A DNA stretch of 64,000 bases from Actinokineospora terrae (GCF_900111175.1 NZ_FOGI01000009.1:124001-188000), one strand, 5' to 3'; numbered from the stretch's first letter, positions 1-8,993 are shown. Numbers and translations are program-made. Notes: a model not told the origin generated them from the sequence alone.

Positions 1-1
1 G

Positions 2-352
2 GTCTGGGCGACCACCGACCCCCGGCGGCTGCGGCAGGTGGTCGACGGCCTCGCCGAGAACGCCCTCCGCGCCACCCCGCCGGGGCGCCCGATCGTCCTG
101 TCGCTCACGAGCACCGCCACCGAGGCAGTCCTGCAAGTGCGCGACGGCGGCCCGGGCCTGGCGCCGGAGGAGTACCCGATCGCCTTCGAACGCGGCGTGC
201 TCAACGCCCGCTACGCAGGCACCCGCCCCGTCGGCACCGGCATCGGCCTCGCCCTCGTCCACGGCCTGGTGACCCGCATGAACGCCACCATCACCGCCTC
301 CCCCTCCCCCGAAGGCGGCGCCGCCTTCACCGTGCGACTGGCCACCCAGTAG
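2..352 (+). CDS. Sensor histidine kinase, C-terminal ATPase domain (5' end outside window)
   Basis: The open frame enters from the left edge and encodes the end of a GHKL (HATPase_c) domain. The N box reads DGLAENALRATPPG, the G1 box DGGPGLAP and the G2 box GTGIGLALVHGL, after which the protein stops. It would bind ATP and phosphorylate a histidine located upstream of the window. The sensor, HAMP and dimerisation regions cannot be seen, so the signal and the partner regulator are unknown. The reading frame is open from base 2, so this is a real truncation by the window rather than a broken gene. Domain identity is secure; biological role is open. Confidence 0.9.
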   Translation, partial: VWATTDPRRLRQVVDGLAENALRATPPGRPIVLSLTSTATEAVLQVRDGGPGLAPEEYPIAFERGVLNARYAGTRPVGTGIGLALVHGLVTRMNATITASPSPEGGAAFTVRLATQ

Positions 353-521
353 CCACCAGCACCGGTACCCAGCCAAGCCCCGGTAACCCCCCACCACCAG
401 ACCGCCCCAACGGCCGCAGGTACCCCCACCAAACCCGCCTCGCGCGCGGTCCCGACCCTGCCCAGCCCCCACCCTCACCGGGGGGCGTCCCAGGTCCCAC
501 TCTACCGGCACCCCCCGACAG

Positions 522-552
522 TGGATCTTGAAACGGGGGTCGACAAGATCCA
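522..552. terminator. Inverted repeat between convergent genes
   Basis: A 9-bp perfect inverted repeat (TGGATCTTG ... CAAGATCCA, loop 13 nt) lies between the kinase and the leftward gene that ends at 660. The position between two convergent stops fits a shared terminator, although there is no clear T tract. The remainder of the 307-bp gap 353-659 is C-rich with no gene that I can support. A single TGTGGATAA (perfect 9-mer DnaA-box sequence) at 555-563 is noted but may be chance. Confidence 0.45.
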
Positions 553-659
553 GATGTGGATAACTTCTGTCGCTGAACCGGGTGAATTGACGGCGGGCGG
601 CGCCCGTCACGCCAGACGCGAAGGACCCGGCCAGCGAGGTGAACAAGCGCGGGGACCGG

Positions 660-1400
660 CTACTGGGTGGCCGACTTCAGCAGGTCGTACAGGGTCGACA
701 CCAGGAGTTTGTCGCCTTCGACCGTGACGTTCTCGTCGTCGGTGCGGCGCCAGAGCCAGCGGAGGATGGTGTCGGGTTCGCCGCGGAGGGTGGCGGCGGC
801 GGTGCCGCTGGGGGCGACGGTGATCGTGGGGGCGAGGGTGACGTACCAGGACGAGGCGCCTGCTTCGACGCGGACGGTGCGGCCGTCGAGGGTGTCCAGG
901 GCGCCGCCGAAGCCGGTCGGGTAGGCGGCGGAGGCGAAGGAGAGGAAGGTGATCAGGACCTCGTCGATGCCGTCGGTGGCCAGGTCGGCGGGGACCACCG
1001 CGGACTCGACGCCCGCGGCGAGTTCGGCGTCGATGCGGTGGATGACCGCTTCCTGCGCCATCCGCCTGCCCCAGAAGCCGACCGTCTGGTCCGGGTCGTA
1101 CCAGGTCAGGCTGTGCGCGGCCGGGTCGCGGCCCTCGAGTTCGGCGATGACGTCGGCGGCGGCCTCGTCGAAGGTCGTCAGCGGGTCCTTGCCGGTCAGG
1201 TCCGGCGGCCACGGCTGCGGGTAGGCGCCCAGGCGCATGGTCTGCGCCTTCTCCAGGTACACCTCGGCGACGTGGTTGAGCAGGTCGGCGCCGGTCCACC
1301 CGGGACAGCTGGGCACCGGCCGGTCGAGCGCGTGCGCCGCGGCGACCCGCAGCCTGGCGTTGTCCGCCCGCAGGTGGGCGAGGTACGTGGCGTGATCCAT
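660..1400 (-). CDS. Mycothiol-dependent maleylpyruvate isomerase family protein
   Basis: A 246-aa protein of the DinB/MDMPI four-helix fold that is abundant in actinomycetes. The N-terminus has the typical LRADNARL helix, then SCPGWTGADLLNHVAEVY, and later the E-x3-H element EAVIH. With the upstream histidine, these are the positions that bind the metal in this family. Characterised members isomerise maleylpyruvate using mycothiol, but most paralogues have no known substrate, so this is a family-level call. I place the start at the ATG at 1400; a TTG at 1412 would add four residues. The mycothiol link agrees with mshD elsewhere in the window. It may share a leftward transcript with the membrane gene ending at 1435. 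Confidence 0.8.
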   Translation of the reverse strand: MDHATYLAHLRADNARLRVAAAHALDRPVPSCPGWTGADLLNHVAEVYLEKAQTMRLGAYPQPWPPDLTGKDPLTTFDEAAADVIAELEGRDPAAHSLTWYDPDQTVGFWGRRMAQEAVIHRIDAELAAGVESAVVPADLATDGIDEVLITFLSFASAAYPTGFGGALDTLDGRTVRVEAGASSWYVTLAPTITVAPSGTAAATLRGEPDTILRWLWRRTDDENVTVEGDKLLVSTLYDLLKSATQ

Positions 1401-1434
1401 GGCCCGACTCAACCACGCCGCACCGACACCCGCC

Positions 1435-1986
1435 CTACGCCGTGATCCAGAAGAACCCGCCGCGCCGGTCGTACTCCGCGATGCGCGCCGTGGCCCCGGT
1501 GCGCAGCGGCCGCTCGCCCGCCTGCCGCACCTGGACCAGCACCGTCCGACCGTCCGCCGTGGTCACCTCGGCCGCGCCGAAACTGCCGTCGACCCGCCCG
1601 GTGCGCACGACGCAATCCGTTCCCACGAGATCGAGTCGGGCGGGCAGCAGCGCGTTCAGCACCGGAATCGTGAATCGGGTTCCGATCACCGCGGCCGCCA
1701 ATGCCACAACGAGAACGGCGACCCCGGGAAACAGCGGTGACGGTTCGGCGGAACCGAGCACCAAATCGCCCGCCATGCTGGTCACCCAGGCGAGGACCGT
1801 CACCATCGACAGCGCCACGCTCAGTGGAACCCGCCCCAGGCCGAAGGCCTCCGGGTCCGCGGCGCCAACGGCGTCCACACTGGACACTCCTAGTGCGACC
1901 AACAGCCAGTACCCGGCGACCACCACGAGGAGGAACGTGAAAACGACTGCAGGAAAGCTGAAAGCCGCGACCAGGAGACGGTCCAC
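1435..1986 (-). CDS. Membrane protein with C-terminal NfeD/YqiJ-like OB-fold
   Basis: A 183-aa protein with about three hydrophobic segments (roughly residues 8-33, 52-78 and 84-106). A soluble beta-rich tail starting near LDLVGTDCVVRTGRVDG resembles the OB-fold tail of NfeD and YqiJ proteins, which sit in the membrane next to flotillin-like scaffolds. No flotillin gene is visible here. The GTG at 1986 is the only good start. The coding strand and spacing (34 bp) suggest co-transcription with the maleylpyruvate-isomerase-fold gene. Family assignment is from architecture only; the function is unknown. Confidence 0.6.
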   Translation of the reverse strand: MDRLLVAAFSFPAVVFTFLLVVVAGYWLLVALGVSSVDAVGAADPEAFGLGRVPLSVALSMVTVLAWVTSMAGDLVLGSAEPSPLFPGVAVLVVALAAAVIGTRFTIPVLNALLPARLDLVGTDCVVRTGRVDGSFGAAEVTTADGRTVLVQVRQAGERPLRTGATARIAEYDRRGGFFWITA

Positions 1987-2095
1987 AGGCGGATCCCTTC
2001 GCCGGATGTGGCTCGAAAACCTACTGCAGCCGCGGAGAACGGGACCGGCGATTTGCCGAACGATATCCGGATGTGACCAAACGGGACGGCCGCGC

Positions 2096-2569
2096 TCACC
2101 CGTCGATCGACCGCTCCACCGCGTCGAGCAGGGGCGCCACCCGGAACGGGATCTGCTCGGTCATCGCGACCGCGGTCGTGCTGCGGATGACGCCCCGGCA
2201 GGCGAGCACCGCGTTGATCACCTCGTGCAGGTGCCTGGTGTTGCGGGCGGCGACCCGGACCAGCAGGTCGCCGTCGCCCGCGATGCCGTGCGCCTCCAGC
2301 ACGAACGGCACCGCGACCAGGTCCTCGATGGCCGTGACCAGCCGCCCCTGGGCGACCTGCACGGTCACGAACGCGGTCACCTCGACCCCGATCCGGGTGT
2401 AGTCGACCGCGCGGCCCCTGGTCCCGACCACGCCCTGGCGCTCCAGCCTGCCGACCCTGGCGTGGGCGGTGTTGCGCGCGATGCCGAGGCGTTCGGCCAG
2501 CTCGGTGATGCCGACGCGCGGGTTCGCGACGAGCTCCCGGATGACCCGCAGGTCGAGACGGTTCACCAT
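2096..2569 (-). CDS. Lrp/AsnC family transcriptional regulator
   Basis: A 157-aa protein with an N-terminal winged helix (ITELAERLGIARNTAHARVGRLERQG, about residues 20-45) followed by a RAM-type ligand-binding domain that senses amino acids in this family. The ATG at 2569 gives the expected domain start; a longer frame to 2626 would run through the palindrome in the promoter. It is transcribed away from the indolepyruvate oxidoreductase gene, an amino-acid (Trp/Phe/Tyr keto acid) catabolic enzyme. An Lrp protein divergent from a 2-keto-acid oxidoreductase is a common arrangement, so local control of that gene is likely. Confidence 0.9.
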   Translation of the reverse strand: MVNRLDLRVIRELVANPRVGITELAERLGIARNTAHARVGRLERQGVVGTRGRAVDYTRIGVEVTAFVTVQVAQGRLVTAIEDLVAVPFVLEAHGIAGDGDLLVRVAARNTRHLHEVINAVLACRGVIRSTTAVAMTEQIPFRVAPLLDAVERSIDG

Positions 2570-2609
2570 GCCCACGATGCGCAACCTTCCCCTATCGAGC
2601 GACTTGCTT

Positions 2610-2626
2610 TTGAGCGATCCGCTCAA
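2610..2626. promoter_or_regulatory. Palindrome, candidate operator of the Lrp-type regulator
   Basis: TTGAGCG-ATC-CGCTCAA is a perfect inverted repeat with 7-bp arms and a 3-bp spacer. It lies in the divergent promoter between the lrp-like gene (start 2569) and the oxidoreductase (start 2714). Size and symmetry suit Lrp/AsnC operators. A related half site (AGCGCTCA) occurs about 30 bp to the right. Binding is inferred. Confidence 0.5.
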
Positions 2627-2713
2627 GTATCAGGGCAGACTCTTGCACAGCGCTCATAGAGAGCCGTCTCCTTGCCAGAAGCGCGCAGGGCGCACGGAAG
2701 AGGTGTGGACGCG

Positions 2714-5700
2714 ATGACCGGGTTGCTCCCCGAGCTGGCCAGCGACTACCGACCGGGTGACGTGGTCAGCCGCGACAGCGGGCGCGGCGCGATGACCGGG
2801 GTCCAGGCGCTCGGCAAGCTGCTGGTCGACCAGCACCGGGCCGACCAGGCGCGCGGCTGGAAGACCGCCGGGCTGGTGTCGGGCTACCGCGGGTCGCCGC
2901 TGGCAGGCCTCGACCTGGTCCTGGACCGCAACGCGGAGCTGCTCGCCGCGCACGACATCGAGTTCATCCCCGGCGTCAACGAGGAGCTGGGCGCGACCGT
3001 CGTCTACGGCTCCCAGCTGGCCCCGCAGCTGCCCGGCTCGCGCTTCGAGGGCGTCTTCGGCCTCTGGTACGGCAAGGCCCCCGGCGTGGACCGCTCGGTC
3101 GACGCGTTCAAGCACGGCACCTGGATGGGCACCACCCCCAAGGGCGGCGTGCTGGTCGTGGCCGGTGACGACCCGGCGAGCAAGTCGTCGTCGCTGCCGT
3201 CGAACTCGACGATGGCGCTGGCCGAGTCGTACATGCCGGTGCTGGCGCCGGTCGACGTGGCCGACGTGCTGCGGCTGGGCCGCTTCGGCTTCGAGATGTC
3301 CCGGTTCAGCGGCGCGTGGACGGCGTTCACCGTGGTCACCGCGATCGGCGACGCCTACGAGGTGGTCGACCTCGGCGCGGTGCCGGACATCGTGGTGCCG
3401 GAGTTCGAGTGGAACGGCCGCCCGTGGCAGCCGACGTTCAAGGCCGGTGTCGGCATCCCCGAAGCGCTGGCCCTGGAGCGGGAGGTGCTCGAGGGCAGGC
3501 TCGCCGCCGCGGTCGCGTTCGGCACCGCGAACGGGCTCAACCGGATCGAGGGCGCGGTCAGGGACGCCCGGATCGGGCTCATCGCCTCCGGCCACACCTA
3601 CGCCAGCCTGCGCGACGCCCTGGGGCGGATGGGCCTGACCGAGGGTGAGCTGGCGCGGCGCGGTGTGCGGCTGCTGCGGCTGGGCATGGTGCACCCGCTC
3701 GACGAGGCCCTGGTCGGCCGGTTCGCCGACGGCCTGGACGAGGTCGTGGTGGTCGAGGACAAGCGCGCGTTCATCGAGACGCTGGTCAAGGAGGCCCTGT
3801 TCGACCGGGCCGTGCGGCCGAGGGTCTACGGCAAGCGCGGGCCGGACGGCAAGGCGCTCATCCCGGTCACCGGCGCACTGGAGGCGGACCGGCTGATCAC
3901 CGTGCTCGGCCCGCTGCTGGCCGACCGGCTCGGCAGCGACCACGTGCGGCTGCCGCAGCGCAAGACCCGGTCCCAGATCGCGCTGACGGTGGTCAACCGC
4001 ACCCCGTTCTTCTGCTCCGGCTGCCCGCACAACCGGTCCACCGAGATCCCCGACGGGTCGCTGGCGGGCGCGGGCATCGGCTGCCACGCGCTGACCACGT
4101 TCATGGACCGCAGCGTCGGCTTCACCCAGATGGGCGGCGAGGGGGTCAGCTGGGTCGGTGCGGCGCGGTTCACCGACACCCCGCACTTCTTCCAGAACCT
4201 CGGCGACGGCACGTTCTTCCACTCCGGCAGCCTCGCCGTGCGCCAGGCCATCGCGGCGGGCACGAACATCACCTTCAAGCTGCTCTACAACGCCGCCGTG
4301 GCGATGACCGGCGGCCAGCACGCGGACGGCTCGGTCGACCCGGTCGCGGTCACCCGGATGCTGCACGCGGAGGGCGTCGCCAAGACCGTCGTGGTCACCG
4401 ACAACCCCCGCAAGTACCCGCGCGGCACGTCGTGGGCGCCCGGGGTGCGGGTGCGCCACCGCGACGACCTGGACGAGGTCCAGCAGGAGCTGCGCGACAC
4501 CGCGGGCGTCACGGTGATCCTCTACGACCAGGAGTGCGCGGCGGAGAAGCGGCGCAAGCGCAAGCGGGGGCTGGCGCCGGACCCGGTCACCCGGGTGCAC
4601 ATCAACGAGTCGGTCTGCGAGGGCTGCGGCGACTGCGGGCGCAAGTCCAACTGCCTGAGCGTCGAGCCGGTGGAGACCGAGTTCGGCCGCAAGACCCAGA
4701 TCGACCAGACGTCCTGCAACAAGGACTACTCCTGCTTGCTCGGCGACTGCCCGTCGTTCATGACCGTGGTGCCCGGCGACGGCAAGAAGAAGCCCGCCGC
4801 CCGCACCGAGCTGCCCGCTGACCTGCCGGAACCCGCGTCCCGGCCGACCTCGGCGGCGCTGGTCATGGTCGGTATCGGCGGCACGGGCGTGGTCACCGCG
4901 AACCAGGTGCTCGCCACCGCCGCGCTGATCAGCGGGATGGACGCGCGGGCACTGGACCAGACCGGCCTGAGCCAGAAGGCGGGCGCGGTGGTGTCGCACC
5001 TGCGGATCTCGCCGGTGCGCGACGAGCTGCCCGGCCTGGTCCCGGCAGGCGCGGCGGACGGGTACCTGGTGTTCGACGCGCTGGCCGCGACGACGGAGGC
5101 CACCCTGTCGAGGTGCGCGCCGGACCGCACGGTCGCGGTGGTGTCGACCGCGCAGGTCCCGACCGGCCGGATGGTCGTCGACCACACCGTCGCCTTCCCC
5201 GGCGACCTGGTGCCCAAGATCGCCGCGAAGACCAGCGACCTGCGCGCCTTCGACGCGCTCGACCTGGCCGAGCGCCTCTTCGGCGGCACGGCGGCGGCGA
5301 ACTTCCTGGTGATCGGCGCGGCTTACCAGCTCGGGGTGCTGCCGCTGACGGCCGAGGCGATCGAGAAGGCCATCGAGATCAACGGCGTCGGCGTGGCGAC
5401 CACCACGCAGGCGTTCCGCGCGGGCCGCAAGGCGGTGCTCGACCCGTCCTGGCTGGACGAGTCGACCCCCGACTCCGTCCCGGCGCACCCGCTCGCGGAG
5501 GGCTTCTCCGGGGAGCTGCGCAGGCTGCTGGACGTGCGGCTGCCGGAACTCGTGGCCTACCAGGACGAGGCGTACGCCCGGCGCTACCTCGGCGTCGTGC
5601 GGCGGGTGGCCGAGGCCGAGCAGTCGGCTGGGCTGCCGACCGCGCTGTCGGAGGCGGTCGCGCGGAACCTGTTCAAGCTGATGGCCTACAAGGACGAGTA

Positions 5701-6145
5701 CGAGGTCGCGCGGCTGCACCTGGCCGCCCAGGCCGAGGTCGAGGCGAAGTTCGGCGCGGGCACCCAGGTCGGGTTCGCGCTGCACCCGCCGGTGTTGCGG
5801 GCCATGGGGATGCGCCGCAAGATCACCCTCAAGCGCACCGCCCGCCCGGCGTTCGGGGTGCTGCGGGCGATGCGGCGGTTGCGCGGCACGGCCGTCGACC
5901 CGTTCGGGCACGCGCACCTGCGCAAGGTGGAGCGGGAACTGGTGACCGAGTACGTGGCGCTGGTGCCGAGGCTGGTGTCCGCTGTGGACCGCTACGACCT
6001 CGCGGTGGAGATCGCCGGGCTGCCGGACGTGGTGCGCGGCTACGAGGAGATCAAGCTGGCGAACGTGGAGATCTATCGCGAACGGTTGGCGCAGCTGCTT
6101 TCCCGGCTCGACTCCGTGTCAACCGGAACGCCCGCCGTCCCATAA
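2714..6145 (+). CDS. Indolepyruvate:ferredoxin oxidoreductase, fused alpha/beta/gamma chain
   Basis: A 1143-aa single-chain 2-keto-acid:ferredoxin oxidoreductase, which oxidatively decarboxylates aryl pyruvates to acyl-CoA with reduction of ferredoxin. The N-terminal half carries the pyrimidine/TPP regions (SGYRGSPLAG near residue 55, GVNEELGA near 86, FCSGCPHNRST near 431). A cysteine-rich iron-sulfur segment follows (CEGCGDCGRKSNC near 635 and CNKDYSCLLGDCPSF near 667). The C-terminal third starts at SAALVMVGIGGTG (near 713) and is the gamma domain. The ATG at 2714 is preceded by GGAAGAGG; a TTG at 2672 would be upstream of this ribosome site. Archaeal enzymes are split into IorA and IorB, while this fused form is usual in aerobic bacteria. 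Confidence 0.92.
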   Translation: MTGLLPELASDYRPGDVVSRDSGRGAMTGVQALGKLLVDQHRADQARGWKTAGLVSGYRGSPLAGLDLVLDRNAELLAAHDIEFIPGVNEELGATVVYGSQLAPQLPGSRFEGVFGLWYGKAPGVDRSVDAFKHGTWMGTTPKGGVLVVAGDDPASKSSSLPSNSTMALAESYMPVLAPVDVADVLRLGRFGFEMSRFSGAWTAFTVVTAIGDAYEVVDLGAVPDIVVPEFEWNGRPWQPTFKAGVGIPEALALEREVLEGRLAAAVAFGTANGLNRIEGAVRDARIGLIASGHTYASLRDALGRMGLTEGELARRGVRLLRLGMVHPLDEALVGRFADGLDEVVVVEDKRAFIETLVKEALFDRAVRPRVYGKRGPDGKALIPVTGALEADRLITVLGPLLADRLGSDHVRLPQRKTRSQIALTVVNRTPFFCSGCPHNRSTEIPDGSLAGAGIGCHALTTFMDRSVGFTQMGGEGVSWVGAARFTDTPHFFQNLGDGTFFHSGSLAVRQAIAAGTNITFKLLYNAAVAMTGGQHADGSVDPVAVTRMLHAEGVAKTVVVTDNPRKYPRGTSWAPGVRVRHRDDLDEVQQELRDTAGVTVILYDQECAAEKRRKRKRGLAPDPVTRVHINESVCEGCGDCGRKSNCLSVEPVETEFGRKTQIDQTSCNKDYSCLLGDCPSFMTVVPGDGKKKPAARTELPADLPEPASRPTSAALVMVGIGGTGVVTANQVLATAALISGMDARALDQTGLSQKAGAVVSHLRISPVRDELPGLVPAGAADGYLVFDALAATTEATLSRCAPDRTVAVVSTAQVPTGRMVVDHTVAFPGDLVPKIAAKTSDLRAFDALDLAERLFGGTAAANFLVIGAAYQLGVLPLTAEAIEKAIEINGVGVATTTQAFRAGRKAVLDPSWLDESTPDSVPAHPLAEGFSGELRRLLDVRLPELVAYQDEAYARRYLGVVRRVAEAEQSAGLPTALSEAVARNLFKLMAYKDEYEVARLHLAAQAEVEAKFGAGTQVGFALHPPVLRAMGMRRKITLKRTARPAFGVLRAMRRLRGTAVDPFGHAHLRKVERELVTEYVALVPRLVSAVDRYDLAVEIAGLPDVVRGYEEIKLANVEIYRERLAQLLSRLDSVSTGTPAVP

Positions 6146-6212
6146 CGCGGTCCGCGGTTGCGCCGGGTCGCCCACCGCCGGACGCTGTCGTCACCTACCT
6201 CGGGGAGTGACG

Positions 6213-6728
6213 ATGACGGTGGAAACCCGGCTCAACGACGTCAACATCGAAGCGGTCGGCGCCCTGGTCGCCGCCATCACCGAAGACAGCGCCAAGGCCA
6301 GGACGACCTGGGCGTCGCACGTGCGGTGGCAGGGCGGTTTCCAGTCGACCGCCCGGGTGCGCGGGTTCGCCGAGACACCCTCGGACGAGCCGACCACCCT
6401 CGGCGGCGAGGACACCGCGCCCAACCCGGTCGAGCAACTGCTCAGCGCGCTGGGCAACTGCCTGGCGGTCGGCTACGCGGCGAACGCCACCGTGGCGGGC
6501 ATCCCGCTGGACTCGGTGGCCATCGACCTGCGCGGCGACGTCGACCTGCACGTGTTCCTCGGCCTCAAGCAGGGGCACGCCGGGTTCGACTCGATCACCG
6601 CGAAGGTCCGCATCTCCTCGCAGGCGCCCGCCGAGGACATCGCGGCGTTGCACCAGAAGGTGATCGCGTCCTCACCGGTCGGGCACACCCTGGGCAGCGC
6701 CGTGCCCGTGTCGGTCGACCTGGTCTGA
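6213..6728 (+). CDS. OsmC family protein
   Basis: A 171-aa protein of the OsmC/Ohr fold. The family motif NPVEQLLSALGNCLAVGYAA carries the peroxidatic cysteine near residue 82. A second conserved cysteine is not obvious, as in OsmC-like proteins lacking canonical Ohr activity. It probably reduces or binds organic hydroperoxides or other thiol-reactive compounds in the cytoplasm. The ATG at 6213 has GGGGAG six bases upstream; a GTG two codons earlier is in frame but poorer. It follows the oxidoreductase by 67 bp on the same strand, so read-through is possible. Confidence 0.88.
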   Translation: MTVETRLNDVNIEAVGALVAAITEDSAKARTTWASHVRWQGGFQSTARVRGFAETPSDEPTTLGGEDTAPNPVEQLLSALGNCLAVGYAANATVAGIPLDSVAIDLRGDVDLHVFLGLKQGHAGFDSITAKVRISSQAPAEDIAALHQKVIASSPVGHTLGSAVPVSVDLV

Positions 6729-6879
6729 CGGGCCGCGAATCACCCGCTCAGCGGTTCCACTGGGCCGACGGCACCAACGCCGCTGCCCCGTGTGAGCGGA
6801 ATCGCTGCCGCCGCACCGGAAGAACACCACCCGGTTCACGCCAATCCACCCCCGCGGTGCGATCCTGCTGCGTTACGCT

Positions 6880-6899
6880 CGGCTTTCCGCTGAAAGCCG
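6880..6899 (+). promoter_or_regulatory. Hairpin immediately upstream of the NB-ARC gene start
   Basis: CGGCTTTC-CGCT-GAAAGCCG forms an 8-bp stem with a 4-nt loop and ends nine bases before the ATG at 6909. It could be an operator or an RNA structure that covers the ribosome site GGGGGG at 6899-6904. It is too close to the start to act as a terminator for upstream transcription. Role inferred. Confidence 0.35.
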
Positions 6900-6908
6900 G
6901 GGGGCTGG

Positions 6909-8993
6909 ATGGGAGAGGACAGGCCTGAGACCGGGAACACCATCTCCGGTCCCGTCGGTGGTTCCACCGTCCAAGCCGGACACATCCACGGCGACGTCTA
7001 CTTCGGTCCGGTCGCGCCTGCCCCGATCGTGCCGCGGCAACTGCACCCACCGCCGCCGCACTTCGTCCCCCGGCCGAGGGAATTGACCGAACTCGGCGAC
7101 TCGATCAGCGGCGAGAACACGGTCGCGCCCAGGGTCGTGGTGCTGCGCGGGGTCGGCGGGGTGGGCAAGACGGCGCTCGCCCTGTGGTGGCTGGCGACGA
7201 TCGCCGACCGGTACCCGGACGGGCAGCTGTTCGCCGAGCTCACCCAGTCGACCGGGGAGCCGATCCCGGTCGAGGACGTCCTCGGCCGGTTCCTGCGCGC
7301 GCTGGGCGTCCCCGCCGGGTCGATCCCGCCGTCGCTGGCCGAGCGGGCCGCGCTGTACCGGTCGCTGACGGCGGGCAAGCGGCTGGCCGTGCTGCTCGAC
7401 GACGCCACCTCCGCCGCGCAGGCCAGGGTGCTGATCCCCGCCGCGCCGGGGAGCCTGGTCGTGGTGACCAGCAGGCGCCAGCTGATCGCCCTGGCCGCCA
7501 CCGGCGCCGTCGCGATCCGGGTCGACCCGCTGGACCAGGACCGGTCCCTCGGGCTGCTCGCCGCCTTCGTCGGCCGCGACCGGGTCGACGCCGAACGGCC
7601 CAACGCGAAGCTGCTCACCCGCATGTGCGGCGGCCTGCCGATCGCGTTGTGCGTCACCGCCGCGCTCATCGCCGCCCGCCCCCGCCGCTCGCTGGCCTGG
7701 ATGGTCGACCGCCTCCGCGACGAACACCGCCGACTCGACGTGCTCTCCACCGAGGAGGACTACTCCGTGCGTGCCGCCTTCGACCTCGCCTACCAGGACC
7801 TCCCACCCGGCGCCGCCACCGCCTACCGGGCCATCGGGCTCAGCCCCGGCATGATCACCCCCGAACTGGTGGCGTGGACGACGGGGACGACGACCCAGGA
7901 CGCCGCGGACGCGATCGACGACCTCGTCGACGCCGGTCTGGTCGACCCGCTCGACGAAGGGTGGTACCGCCCGCACGACCTCGTCCACGTGCACGCCAAG
8001 GCACTGGCCGCCGACCGCGGCGACACCACCGCGGTCCTGCGCCGGACGGTCGACTGGTACGTCGCCGCCACCCGGGCCGCCAGCGCCGCGCTGATGCCCA
8101 ACCGACCGCTACCGGAGTGGCCGGGGCACGTCCAGGTCCCCGTCCCCGGCAGCGCGCAAGACCACACCCGTGCCGTCGAGTGGGTCGACCGGGTGCGCAA
8201 CGACGTGGTGGTCGTGATGCGGACCTGCCTCGACCAGGGCTGGCCGGAGGAGGCATACCTGCTCGGTCACGCCATGCAACCGTTGTTCGCGATGACCAGG
8301 CAGCTGATGGCGGCCATCGAGGTCTGCGCGCTGGCGAAGTCGGCGGCGGAAGCGTTGGGGGACGCGAGGTTGACCGCCAAGATGCGCAGGCGCCTGGCCA
8401 GGCTCTACACCAGCACGGGGCGCCACGACAGCGCCGAGCGGGAGATCACGATCTCCTTGGCCGACGCCCGCGATCGCGACGACCAGCGGGCCTTGGCGAG
8501 CGCGTACAAGAACCTCGGCCTGCTCCACCACACGCGTGGGGCGGGCCAAGCCGCGATAGCCGCGTTCGCCGAGGCCCTGGTGGCGATGCGGCAGTGCGGT
8601 ACCGCGCGTGAGGTCGCCCTGCTGCTGATCGAGTTCGGCGTGGGCGAACTCGCGGCCGGGGTACCCGAGGCAGCCGCGGCCCACTTGGACGAAGCGGTGG
8701 CACTGCTGGACGGGTTGCCCCAACCCGACCCGTACAACGCCGCACGCGCGCGCCGCGGGCTCGGCCGAACGCGGCTCGCGCTCGGGGAACACGACGCGGC
8801 GGCGGCGCTGCTGACCACCGCGTTGGCCGTCTTCGACCGGTACGCGGCCCGGCACGACGCCGCGACGACCCACCAGGCACTGGCCGAGCTGGCGCGCACG
8901 CGCGGCAACCCGGAAGCCGAGCGGCAGCACGACGAGCGGGCGGGAGCACTGCTCGGCCACGGTCAGGCCCCGCCCAGCGCGGACGAGGCCTGA
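6909..8993 (+). CDS. STAND NTPase: amyloid-like N-terminal motif, NB-ARC, TPR repeats
   Basis: A 694-aa signal-transduction ATPase. Residues about 9-33 form a Gly-rich motif (NTISG then GGSTVQAGHIHGDVYF) that resembles the bacterial amyloid signalling sequences and RHIM-like motifs found at the ends of actinobacterial NLR-like proteins. The NB-ARC module follows, with Walker A GVGGVGKTAL near 80, Walker B KRLAVLLDDA near 160, LVVVTSRR near 183 and GGLPIALCV near 240. The C-terminal third, from about 440, is TPR-like. Such proteins act as switch ATPases, often in phage defence or development. No effector carrying the same amyloid motif is seen in this window. The gene ends inside a 13-bp terminator hairpin. 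Confidence 0.9.
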   Translation: MGEDRPETGNTISGPVGGSTVQAGHIHGDVYFGPVAPAPIVPRQLHPPPPHFVPRPRELTELGDSISGENTVAPRVVVLRGVGGVGKTALALWWLATIADRYPDGQLFAELTQSTGEPIPVEDVLGRFLRALGVPAGSIPPSLAERAALYRSLTAGKRLAVLLDDATSAAQARVLIPAAPGSLVVVTSRRQLIALAATGAVAIRVDPLDQDRSLGLLAAFVGRDRVDAERPNAKLLTRMCGGLPIALCVTAALIAARPRRSLAWMVDRLRDEHRRLDVLSTEEDYSVRAAFDLAYQDLPPGAATAYRAIGLSPGMITPELVAWTTGTTTQDAADAIDDLVDAGLVDPLDEGWYRPHDLVHVHAKALAADRGDTTAVLRRTVDWYVAATRAASAALMPNRPLPEWPGHVQVPVPGSAQDHTRAVEWVDRVRNDVVVVMRTCLDQGWPEEAYLLGHAMQPLFAMTRQLMAAIEVCALAKSAAEALGDARLTAKMRRRLARLYTSTGRHDSAEREITISLADARDRDDQRALASAYKNLGLLHHTRGAGQAAIAAFAEALVAMRQCGTAREVALLLIEFGVGELAAGVPEAAAAHLDEAVALLDGLPQPDPYNAARARRGLGRTRLALGEHDAAAALLTTALAVFDRYAARHDAATTHQALAELARTRGNPEAERQHDERAGALLGHGQAPPSADEA

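Noticed and set aside
555..563. Replication origin near the left edge
   Set aside because: A single DnaA-box 9-mer without clustering, AT-rich segment or replication genes.
2654..5917. 1087-codon open frame antisense to the indolepyruvate oxidoreductase
   Set aside because: It mirrors the codon structure of the sense gene (His/Arg/Gly-rich, no domains) and is a high-GC shadow frame.
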